A model generated the notes under the pieces. That model was not told the origin of the DNA, did not search any database, and saw nothing but the letters and a program-made list of their open reading frames with translations. Source: CAZMOK01 sp964644135 (GTDB taxonomy: Bacteria; Bacteroidota; Bacteroidia; Bacteroidales; JAGOPY01). From it: a DNA stretch of 17,192 bases. The position numbers and the translations under genes are program-made. Positions 6,413-13,572 of the stretch are shown in pieces. How positions within the stretch are numbered: the first letter of the stretch is position 1; every line of letters begins with the position of its first letter. Where the stretch lies: contig CAZXWD010000069.1 in the NCBI GenBank assembly GCA_964644135.1, forward strand, positions 1 to 17,192, read 5' to 3'.

Positions 6413-8005
6413 GAAATAGGCCTTGTAATGGCCGGGGCGGTGAGCGCCGGTGCTTATACCGCCGGGGTTATCGACTTCATGGTCGAAGCCCTCGAAGAAT
6501 GGCAGAAAGCCAAAGAAAACGGGGAGAAAGTCCCCGACCATAACCTCAAGATCCGTGTGATCGCAGGAGCCTCGGCCGGGGGCATGACCGCAGCTATCAT
6601 GGGCGGCACACTCCGCGAGGACTTCCGCGCCAAGCTCCGCCAGGCCTGGGTCGATGAGGTGTCGCTCGAAGAGCTGCTTAAACTGAAAGACCTTGAAAAA
6701 GGCAAGGCCCGCTCGCTGCTCAACTCCGATATGATCCCCCGCATCGCTAACGAGATGTTCCTGCCCGGCGCCATCGAAGGCAAACGGCCGTACATAGCCG
6801 ATCAGGTCGATATTATCCTTACCCTGGCCAACCTGCGCGGCATTCCTTATAACGTGGCCTTTAACAAAAACTCCGACATCCAGTACGAAATGCTGAACCA
6901 CCGCGATGTGTTCCATGTCCGTCTTGAAGCCCAGGAAGAACTCCGTTATATCGACGGCACCGGGGAACACAGCGCCATCAAGGACCAGCTCAAGAAAGCA
7001 GCCATAGGGACCGGTGCGTTCCCGGGAGGCCTCTCTGCCATCAAGATAGGGAAAAGGTTCAAGGAGTACGACGATATGAAATGGACCGTACCGGAATACG
7101 ACCCCTCTACAGGAGGCTATGCAATGGTGGAACGCAACATACCTCCATCATGGCCTGAGCCCATAGAAAACAAGGACAAGCTTTTTCCTTTCGTGAGCGT
7201 CGACGGCGGTGTGTTCAACAACGAGCCCTTCGACCTGGCCAGGAGGGCGCTGGCGGGTGACAAGAGACGGAATTCGCGCGAAGCGCACAGGGCCAGGGCA
7301 GCCATGCTCATGATCGACCCCTTCCCCAACCAGCCTCACTTCGAACTTGACAAACCTGTGGACGAACCCAACATGCTTTCGTCACTGGGAAGCCTTATAG
7401 GAGCCATGCTGGCACAGGGGCGCTTCAAGGCCGGGGATGTCCACCTGGCAGCCCGCGAGGATATCTACAGCCGCTTCCTGATCATCCCCAGGAAAACAGG
7501 ATCCAAATTCAGTATTGCCTGCGGCTCCATCGACGGATTCAGCGGGTTCATCGACAAAAGGTTCCGTGTACACGACTTCGAGCTGGGACGCAGGAATGCC
7601 CAGCGCTTCTTCCAGAAGCACTTTGCCCTTGAATATAAAAAAGAACTGAAGAAAGAATACGAGCTCTTCGAATCCTGGCTGGATGACAAAGATATGATGG
7701 AGAAATTCTCCTATGAAGAGGACGGCAAGACTTACATCCCGCTGATCCCGCTTATGGGAAAATCAGCAGAAACCATCAACAGGCCTGAGTTCAGCCTGCC
7801 GACAAAGGATGAAGTGAGGGACAGGTTCCGTGACCCGGTCCGCGACAGGGTGAAAGGATTGCTGAAGAACATCAACCGGGAATATACGAGCGGCATGCTC
7901 AATTTCGGACTGAAAATGCTGATAGGCTTAAAGGCAAAGAAGTTCGGCGACAAAGCCCTCGACAAGATGGTGGAGATGCTGGAAAAGGATGGGCTTGTTA
8001 GGTAG
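6413..8005 (+). CDS. Patatin-like phospholipase family protein (5' end lost in gap)
   Basis: The reading frame is open from the edge of the gap (EIGLV before the first visible Met at 6428), so the true start is missing, probably by only a few codons. Numbered from that Met, the oxyanion-loop region is MAGAVSAGAYTAGV (1-14), the nucleophile elbow is GASAGG with Ser49 (G-x-S-x-G), and the catalytic Asp is in SVDGG (Asp259). The Ser-Asp dyad of the patatin family is therefore intact, predicting hydrolysis of phospholipid or other acyl esters. The C-terminal 250 residues are charged and helical without a recognised domain. No signal peptide is visible, but the N-terminus is absent. The 3' end is unusual: the last codons and the following non-coding bases share a copy of CTTGTTAGG. 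The gene is convergent with the DUF2779 gene across a repeat-filled spacer. Confidence 0.88.
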   Translation, partial: EIGLVMAGAVSAGAYTAGVIDFMVEALEEWQKAKENGEKVPDHNLKIRVIAGASAGGMTAAIMGGTLREDFRAKLRQAWVDEVSLEELLKLKDLEKGKARSLLNSDMIPRIANEMFLPGAIEGKRPYIADQVDIILTLANLRGIPYNVAFNKNSDIQYEMLNHRDVFHVRLEAQEELRYIDGTGEHSAIKDQLKKAAIGTGAFPGGLSAIKIGKRFKEYDDMKWTVPEYDPSTGGYAMVERNIPPSWPEPIENKDKLFPFVSVDGGVFNNEPFDLARRALAGDKRRNSREAHRARAAMLMIDPFPNQPHFELDKPVDEPNMLSSLGSLIGAMLAQGRFKAGDVHLAAREDIYSRFLIIPRKTGSKFSIACGSIDGFSGFIDKRFRVHDFELGRRNAQRFFQKHFALEYKKELKKEYELFESWLDDKDMMEKFSYEEDGKTYIPLIPLMGKSAETINRPEFSLPTKDEVRDRFRDPVRDRVKGLLKNINREYTSGMLNFGLKMLIGLKAKKFGDKALDKMVEMLEKDGLVR

Positions 8006-8383
8006 GGACTTGTTAGGAAGGTGAAATGGGGATATGAAATTGTCTCTATTGTCTCAATTGTCACTATTGCCAATATTGCCAATATTGCCAAATTGTCCTT
8101 ACTGTCATATTGCTACGGTGTTACGGTGCTACGGTGTTAAGAGTGAAGCGTGAGGTGTGAAGGGTGAAGGGTAAATCGTGAGTCGTGAATCGATAAAATT
8201 GGTCCTGGGTGCCGGGTACTGGGGTTTTTTGTGAGTCGAAAGATGCTGCCTGGTAAGGGTTTCACGCAGAGTACGGAAAGAAAAGCAGAGTAACGCAGAG
8301 AAGAGCTAAAAGCCAACAGCCAACAGCCATCAGCTAACAGCCATTAAAACTTAGAACTCAGAACTCAGAACTCAGAACTAGAA
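8006..8383. repeat. Non-coding stretch made of short tandem and dispersed repeats
   Basis: No gene is visible here. ATTG cores recur exactly every 9 bases at 8039, 8048, 8057, 8066, 8075 and 8084 (units such as tattgccaa). Next come gctacggtgtta words (8112-8139), gtgaagg-type words (8142-8172), a gtactgg word (8216-8222), the 58-bp element at 8246-8303, about five 7-bp units of the agccaac type (8311-8345), and 7-bp agaactc units (8353-8380). The region lies between two convergent genes. Similar words recur, inverted, at 15211-15375. Confidence 0.85.
8246..8303 (+). repeat. 58-bp inverted repeat, left copy
   Basis: This segment (starting ctgcctggtaagggtttcac and ending taacgcagagaag) is identical over 58 bases to the reverse complement of 15233-15290. 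Flanking words (gtgaagg and gtactgg on one side, ccaacag on the other) occur in the same relative order at both sites, although they are not identical there. Confidence 0.95.
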
Positions 8384-10039
8384 TTAAACTGCTTCCTCCA
8401 GCACCCGCAGTATCTCCACCATCGCAAGGGTGTCGAGCTTGCAGTAGGCCAGCAGGTTTTTGCGTGTTCTTTCGATCACTTCCCGGTCCTCTTCCCGGTA
8501 AAGGTTCCTGAATGCCATACTGGCCATGCCACCGTCGGCGATATCCATGTCTTCATAACTGAAGCCCGGCACGAGCGCCGGCAACACTTTCTTGATGGAA
8601 TAAGAACCCCTCATCCCGGGCATGTAATATTCCCTCTTCCTGAAAGGGTCCATCAGGTCGACCAGCCTCTCCTGCATAGGCTTAAGCTGTTCCTCGTATC
8701 CAGGGAAATCCCTGATCAACTGCCCCAGGATCATCGACTCGAACTGCCTGTTGAAGACCACGATATCACCCTCCGGGCCAATGTCGGCTATCAGATTTTT
8801 GATGAATCCAGTGCGGGGATCCGGATATTGATTTAAGATTTCAGATGTATGATTTAAGATATCAGAGTTATTATCCTCGGGGAACTGCAGGCTTATCTGG
8901 CCATGCTCCGGGCTCCGTGAATCCAACTTATTACTGCCAACTGCCGATCCCGATATCGCTTCGCTCATGCGGGACGTCGATTCACTCCGCTGCCGACTGC
9001 CGACTGTCTCTGCCAGGAACTCCCTATGCTCCACCTCACCTCCTTTCTCCTTCAGGACATGCAACGAGTACTGGAATGGTATCTGCTGGTACGACCGGGC
9101 GTGGTCGAACATCGGCACTGCCGCCTGGAACGTTTCAAAGTCGAGGAAATACAACGGATATTTCAGTTTACTGATGAATCCCTTTATGGCTTCCTTATCG
9201 ATATGGCCCTCCCCTTTCAACTCTGCCAGCACCTGCTGCCATTGCTTCCCGTTCAGGGGGAAATCTTCGGGGATATCCTTGAACTCCAGGATGCCCATTT
9301 TGTAAAGGTCCCAGGCTTTACCCCTGTTGTTGGTTATTTCAAAAACAGAATGTTCGGGCACATGCTTCCAGCAATGTTCTATGAACTCACATTCATAAGG
9401 TTCATGGCAATGTTTACCGATATCGATATCAGGTTCAACACCTGCGTCTAGCATTTGCAGCGACTCTCCCACCTGCTTTTCGATCTCAGCCTGCATGGGT
9501 AGTATCCTATCCAGCACCGGCTCGATCGTGAAAAGCTGCTCAATATCCAGCTCGCCAACTCTTTCGTAATCAGTGTTCAGGACGATCATGCTGAAGCCCG
9601 AAACCTCCACGCCGGCCTGGGTCAGTACATAATACTGGAAGGCCGCATCCCACAGGTGGACCTCTTTCACGCCGCTGGTGCTCTTCACCTCGTAAGCCTG
9701 CCAGGCATCCCCCTCCTTAACAAGTATATCGACAAAGCAATGCATCCTTTTTGCGGAAAAGCCTGCTTCATAGATCACCTTTTCGCCTTTGGCAATCAAA
9801 TCTTTTGTGAGTTTCAGGCTTGCGCCGAAATTCTGGGGAATGTATATCCCTGCATCGGTGCCGCCGGGGAAAAGCTGCTGGGCCAGCACGCCCACATCGG
9901 TGCCCTGGTCGAAGATAGCCTGTAGCTGTTCAGTGACTTCCGGGATCAACTCGGGTTGGTATTTCAGCAGGTAAAGCGCTTTCTGGCACTGATGGCCTTT
10001 TAGGAATGTCGATTTTGATAGTCTGTGGTAACCGGGCAT
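8384..10039 (-). CDS. DUF2779 protein: Cas4-like PD-(D/E)XK nuclease fused to DnaQ-like exonuclease domain
   Basis: I place the start at the ATG at 10039-10037 (MPGYHRLSKSTFLKG), giving 551 residues. The frame is open to a TTG at 10120, but those extra codons only translate an intergenic repeat. The N-terminal half resembles Cas4/RecB-type nucleases: Asp104 in FVDIL, then Glu117 and Lys119 in AYEVKSTSG. Four cysteines (Cys18, and Cys211, Cys217 and Cys223) are arranged like a Cas4/AddB iron-sulfur site. The C-terminal half has the RNase H-like exonuclease pattern of DUF2779: FLDFET (Asp300, Glu302), FNRQFE (Glu434) and AYCKLDTLAMV (Asp536). It probably acts on DNA or RNA ends in the cytoplasm; the substrate is unknown. 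Residues about 345-406 are low-complexity and come from an in-frame repeat insertion. No cas or restriction genes lie nearby. Confidence 0.88.
   Translation of the reverse strand: MPGYHRLSKSTFLKGHQCQKALYLLKYQPELIPEVTEQLQAIFDQGTDVGVLAQQLFPGGTDAGIYIPQNFGASLKLTKDLIAKGEKVIYEAGFSAKRMHCFVDILVKEGDAWQAYEVKSTSGVKEVHLWDAAFQYYVLTQAGVEVSGFSMIVLNTDYERVGELDIEQLFTIEPVLDRILPMQAEIEKQVGESLQMLDAGVEPDIDIGKHCHEPYECEFIEHCWKHVPEHSVFEITNNRGKAWDLYKMGILEFKDIPEDFPLNGKQWQQVLAELKGEGHIDKEAIKGFISKLKYPLYFLDFETFQAAVPMFDHARSYQQIPFQYSLHVLKEKGGEVEHREFLAETVGSRQRSESTSRMSEAISGSAVGSNKLDSRSPEHGQISLQFPEDNNSDILNHTSEILNQYPDPRTGFIKNLIADIGPEGDIVVFNRQFESMILGQLIRDFPGYEEQLKPMQERLVDLMDPFRKREYYMPGMRGSYSIKKVLPALVPGFSYEDMDIADGGMASMAFRNLYREEDREVIERTRKNLLAYCKLDTLAMVEILRVLEEAV
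8822..9010 (-). repeat. Dispersed-repeat cassette inserted in frame within the DUF2779 gene
   Basis: On the minus strand this stretch starts with tandem cagtcgg units, passes through a gatcggcagttggcagt word, and ends with two copies of an atcttaaatca/atctgaa word. These are the style of repeat seen in the window's intergenic DNA. The translation (about residues 345-406; many S, G, R, N) lacks the hydrophobic pattern of the flanking domain, while EFLAE before it and DPRTGFIKNLIADIG after it look like ordinary DUF2779 sequence. The length is about 189 bases, a multiple of three, with no stop in the coding frame. The exact edges are uncertain by a few codons. Confidence 0.7.
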
Positions 10040-10059
10040 AATTCGTCTTAATTCAAGGT

Positions 10060-10089
10060 TAAAGATAGGGATCAATGTGTAATTAACAA
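10060..10089 (-). promoter_or_regulatory. Candidate promoter for the DUF2779 gene
   Basis: Read on the minus strand, TTG (10089-10087) is followed after 19 bases by TATCTTTA (10067-10060), one mismatch from TAnnTTTG, about 20 bases before the chosen ATG at 10039. The spacing fits the Bacteroidota -33/-7 arrangement. The TTG is supplied by the aacaatg-type repeat upstream, so the promoter may have been built from repeat DNA. Confidence 0.35.
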
Positions 10090-10160
10090 TGAACAATGAA
10101 CAATTAACAATGAATGACAATTTCTAACTATGTCTTGCAATGTCTAACTATATCCTGTCA
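10079..10160. repeat. Short tandem repeats upstream of two divergent genes
   Basis: The words aacaatg and aacaatt repeat five times between 10085 and 10113, followed by atgtctaacta and ctaactat words up to about 10152. The region separates the divergent DUF2779 and permease genes. Apart from the candidate promoter for DUF2779, the rest of the spacer (10161-10278) holds nothing I can name; no good TAnnTTTG element precedes the permease. Confidence 0.65.
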
Positions 10161-10278
10161 TTTCTCTCAAATCTCAACGCTGAAAATGTAACGATTCCAC
10201 CAGTTCAACCGTCTAATAAATTAAACCAGGCTAAAAAGAAAGCGCCCCGCTGCTTGTCGCGACGAAAAATCAGGACCA

Positions 10279-12657
10279 ATGAAAGGAAATTTCTTTAAGA
10301 TCATCTTTCGTACACTCGCAAAACACAAAACCAACACTTTCATCAATATAACCGGGCTCATGGTTGGCCTCTCATCGGCCATACTGATCATGAACTACAT
10401 CTACCACGAGCTGAGCTTCGACAATTTCCACGAGAATGGCGAACACATCTACCGGGCCACCGGCGAAGGGTCGATGCCCGACGGGAAAGTGATCTCCCTG
10501 GCCGGTTCGGCGGGCAATGTACCGGAACCGGTCATGGAAAAGGTGCCCGGAGTGGAAAAATCTACAAGGTTCTATGGGTGGGGTACAATCGAAGTCACCT
10601 TCGACAACAAGCGGTTTACCGATGATGTGCTCTACTGGGTCGACTCCAGCTTCTTCGAGATCTTCACCTTTCCAATGATTGAGGGGAACCCCGAACTGGC
10701 CCTCGATGAACCCTATTCCATTGTACTCACCGAATCCACTGCCCACAAGTACTTCGGCGACAGCGCCATGAACCAACGTTTGAAAGTAAGCGGAACCGAA
10801 TACAAGGTCACCGGGATCATGGAAGATATCCCTGAAAACTCATCCATACGAACCGACATGGTTGCATCGATCACAACCATGATACGTCCGGATTATAATA
10901 TTGTAAAGAGCGACGGCATCTCTTTCCCTCAATATTATCTTCTTCATCCTGAGGCAAATATTGACGATGTAAAACAAAGCTTCGCCGAGGTTGCTGACGG
11001 AGAAATTGAAAAACGCTTTGGTGAATATGGCATCAAGGTGGAGCATTCACTCCAGCCCTTAAGCCGCATGCACCTTCACAGTGACTTTGATTTTGATCAC
11101 ATTGAACAGGGCGACATACGGAACATCTATATCTTCTCGGCACTGGCTTTCTTCATCATCCTCATCGCAGTGATGAACTTTATCAATCTTGTTACTGCGC
11201 AGAGCGACAGCAGGGCGAAAGAGATCGGCCTCAGGAAAGTGTGCGGCGCCGTAAAGGGTGACCTGGTAAGGCGTTTCCTTGCAGAATCGGTATTGATGGC
11301 ACTCATGGCGCTCATCCTGGCAACGGCGTTGAATGAACTGCTCACACCCTATCTCTCATCCATGCTTGACCAGTCGTTGACACTGGCATACTGGAGCAAC
11401 CCTCTGTTTCTTGCCGGGATCATTGCATTCACCGTAGCGGTGGGGATCCTTTCGGGCCTGTACCCTGCCTTCTACCTTTCGAGGTTCCAGCCCGTAACAG
11501 TGCTGAAAGGAGGACATCACGGCCACAGGAAACCGAACCTGCTGAGAAAAGTGCTGGTAACCCTTCAGCTTGCCATCTCGGCATTCCTGATCATCTGCCT
11601 GGTGCTGCTCAACAGCCAGATTAATTTCATGAAGGACCGCGACCCGGGATTCGACAGGGAAAACGTGGTGGTCTTCCAAAACCTCACCCCTTCTATCAGG
11701 GACAGCTACCAATCTATTAAGGGAGAGATGGAAAACAATCCTCAAGTAATAAGTGTGACTGCCTCACAGAGCATCCCCGGCCGCGACAGGAGCGTACAGA
11801 ACCTTTACAAGCAGGGTGAGGATCCCAAATCAGGCATGATCGTTTTTGAGAACCGCATTCAGCATGGATATATTGAAACCATGGGAATGCAGATAGTGCA
11901 GGGGCGGGATTTCAACCCCGAAATGAAGACCGATACGGCCGCTTTCATCATCAACGAGAGGGCTGCCAAAAAACTGGGCCTGGAAGAACCCATCGGGGAA
12001 AAGATAGTGGTTTGGAACGAAGTGGGAACCGTGATAGGTGTAGTTAAGGATTTCAACTTCATGTCGGCGCATAATTCTATCGACCCCCTGGTATTCACCA
12101 TGTATCAGAGGCGCTTCAATCTTATATCCGTAAGGGTAAAGCCCGGAAGCACAAAAGAGACTTTCAACCACCTGGGGGGTATCCTGGAAGATGCAGATGC
12201 TTCATATGTTCCCGACCATATTTTCCTGGATACTACATTCGAGCGGTTCTACAAAAAAGAAGAACAAATAAACAAACTTATCAGCTCTGCCGCCGTACTG
12301 GCGTTGATCCTTTCAATACTCGGCCTTTATGGGCTCACAGCTTTCACTATCCGGAAGAAAGTAAAGGAGATAGGGATCAGAAAGGCTCTTGGCGGAAGTG
12401 TAACAGGCATTATGGGGATGTTGTTGCGCGACCTTCTGAAATGGGTGGTGATCGGTAACCTGATCGCATGGCCGCTGGCATGGCTGGGCATCAGCTCATG
12501 GCTGCAAAACTTTGCATACCAGGTTTACCTGCCGGGCCTCTGGTGGGCATGGATGCTGGCGCTGTTCCTTACACTTGCAATAGGTGTGCTGACCATGCTC
12601 TATCACACCCTTATGGCCGCCAGGGCCAACCCCGTAGATGCATTGCGGTATGAGTGA
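10279..12657 (+). CDS. ABC transporter permease, MacB/FtsX family (792 aa)
   Basis: This has the full layout of the large Bacteroidota FtsX-type permeases. There is an N-terminal membrane helix (about 21-43), a first periplasmic MacB core domain (about 44-280), a FtsX domain with helices near 281-303, 336-357 and 376-399, a fifth helix (425-445), a second periplasmic domain (about 450-665), and a second FtsX domain (669-690, 722-742, 754-776). The characteristic SRAKEIGLRKVCGA (311-324) and KKVKEIGIRKALGG (693-706) segments and the terminal ARANPVDALRYE are present. Such permeases work with a LolD/MacB-like ATPase to move lipids, peptides or drugs, or to transmit force across the envelope. 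No ATPase gene is visible here, so the partner must be elsewhere. Substrate unknown. The ATG follows a short AGGA stretch (agga-ccaATG). Confidence 0.93.
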   Translation: MKGNFFKIIFRTLAKHKTNTFINITGLMVGLSSAILIMNYIYHELSFDNFHENGEHIYRATGEGSMPDGKVISLAGSAGNVPEPVMEKVPGVEKSTRFYGWGTIEVTFDNKRFTDDVLYWVDSSFFEIFTFPMIEGNPELALDEPYSIVLTESTAHKYFGDSAMNQRLKVSGTEYKVTGIMEDIPENSSIRTDMVASITTMIRPDYNIVKSDGISFPQYYLLHPEANIDDVKQSFAEVADGEIEKRFGEYGIKVEHSLQPLSRMHLHSDFDFDHIEQGDIRNIYIFSALAFFIILIAVMNFINLVTAQSDSRAKEIGLRKVCGAVKGDLVRRFLAESVLMALMALILATALNELLTPYLSSMLDQSLTLAYWSNPLFLAGIIAFTVAVGILSGLYPAFYLSRFQPVTVLKGGHHGHRKPNLLRKVLVTLQLAISAFLIICLVLLNSQINFMKDRDPGFDRENVVVFQNLTPSIRDSYQSIKGEMENNPQVISVTASQSIPGRDRSVQNLYKQGEDPKSGMIVFENRIQHGYIETMGMQIVQGRDFNPEMKTDTAAFIINERAAKKLGLEEPIGEKIVVWNEVGTVIGVVKDFNFMSAHNSIDPLVFTMYQRRFNLISVRVKPGSTKETFNHLGGILEDADASYVPDHIFLDTTFERFYKKEEQINKLISSAAVLALILSILGLYGLTAFTIRKKVKEIGIRKALGGSVTGIMGMLLRDLLKWVVIGNLIAWPLAWLGISSWLQNFAYQVYLPGLWWAWMLALFLTLAIGVLTMLYHTLMAARANPVDALRYE

Positions 12658-12661
12658 TCAA

Positions 12662-12696
12662 TTTGAACACTGATACTATTACATTTCGTACCTTTG
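12662..12696 (+). promoter_or_regulatory. Promoter of the M48 protease gene (TTTG ... TACCTTTG)
   Basis: TACCTTTG (12689-12696) matches the Bacteroidota -7 consensus TAnnTTTG exactly and is followed by a C-run. TTTG at 12662-12665 can serve as the -33 element, with a 23-base spacer at the long end of the usual range. Transcription would begin near 12702, leaving a leader of about 40 bases before the ATG at 12742. It also shows that the long frame starting with TTG at 12694 is not the true start. Confidence 0.6.
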
Positions 12697-12741
12697 CCCC
12701 CAATTTTAAACTTACTGATTGTTAATAAATTCCATTATAGG

Positions 12742-13554
12742 ATGAAAAAGCTGGTATTTCCCGTTTTTCTGATCATAGTTGTGCTGCTTGCTGCACCGGG
12801 GTGCAAAGACGACGATGACAACGGCTTCCAGCCGAATATTTTCACCATCCAGGATGATATCAACCTCGGGATGCAGCTCAGGGACGAGATCCTGTCGAAC
12901 CCTGCAGAATATCCTGTGATCAACAAGTTGAGTCACCCGGAGGCTTATTCACACCTCGAACGTATCAGGGATTCTATCCTCCTCACAGGCGAAGTTGACT
13001 ATTCCGACACCTTCCCCTGGGAAGTTTATCTTCTCGATAATGACACGGTGCTGAATGCCTTTGCCACTCCGGGTGGTTATATGTATTTCTATACCGGGCT
13101 GATCGATTTCCTGGATAATGAGGCACAGTTTGCAGGAGTAATGGGGCATGAAATGGCCCACGCAGCCGAACGGCATTCCACAAACCAGCTCACAAAGGTG
13201 TACGGATTGTCACTCCTGATCAACATCGTGCTTGGCCAGAACCCCAGCCAACTTGCACAAATTGCCACTGACATAACAGCAGGGCTGGCAGTGCTGGCTT
13301 TCAGCAGGGACCATGAATACGATGCTGACCTTTACTCCGTTCATTACCTGTACCCCACATCTTACGACGCAAGGGGTGTGGGTGGCTTTTTCGAGAAACT
13401 CAATAATGCTCCCCGTCCGCCGGAGTTCCTGAGTACCCACCCCAACCCGGATAACAGGCTGGAAAGGATAGAGGAAGAATGGCTTGGGCTCGGCGGCAAG
13501 GAAGGAAATGAATATCCTGATTCCTATCAAGACTTTAAAAATACTTTACCATAA
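12742..13554 (+). CDS. M48 family metalloprotease, lipoprotein
   Basis: This 270-residue protein starts with a lipoprotein signal peptide (MKKLVFPVFL, lipobox AAPGC with Cys21), followed by a run of aspartates (KDDDD). The protease core has the zinc motif HEMAH (136-140, catalytic Glu137), the third ligand Glu192 in SRDHEYDAD, and the conserved STHPNPDNRLERI segment (231-243). It belongs with periplasmic M48 enzymes such as LoiP/BepA, which degrade misfolded envelope proteins or process lipoproteins. The C-terminus ends soon after the core and carries no TPR repeats. I chose the ATG at 12742 because the longer frame begins at a TTG inside the promoter. GlyRS begins 18 bp after its stop, so the two may share a transcript, although they have no obvious functional link. 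Confidence 0.93.
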   Translation: MKKLVFPVFLIIVVLLAAPGCKDDDDNGFQPNIFTIQDDINLGMQLRDEILSNPAEYPVINKLSHPEAYSHLERIRDSILLTGEVDYSDTFPWEVYLLDNDTVLNAFATPGGYMYFYTGLIDFLDNEAQFAGVMGHEMAHAAERHSTNQLTKVYGLSLLINIVLGQNPSQLAQIATDITAGLAVLAFSRDHEYDADLYSVHYLYPTSYDARGVGGFFEKLNNAPRPPEFLSTHPNPDNRLERIEEEWLGLGGKEGNEYPDSYQDFKNTLP

Positions 13555-13572
13555 CCTTACAGATTATAGTAA

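Noticed and set aside
6173..6970. Long minus-strand open frame across the gap
   Set aside because: It runs through the 100 N and antisense to the patatin gene. The patatin frame has catalytic motifs; this one has none, and only GC-rich antisense codons keep it open.
8037..8380. CRISPR-like array
   Set aside because: Units are 7-9 bp with no unique spacers of constant length, and there are no cas genes. These are short tandem repeats.
8384..10039. Cas4 of a CRISPR system
   Set aside because: Although the nuclease motif and cysteines are Cas4-like, the DUF2779 C-terminal domain and the lack of cas1, cas2 or an array speak against it.
10040..10120. N-terminal extension of the DUF2779 protein starting at a TTG
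   Set aside because: The extra 27 residues translate the aacaatg repeat, and a conserved-looking MPGYHRLSKS start follows. A candidate promoter also lies within the extension.
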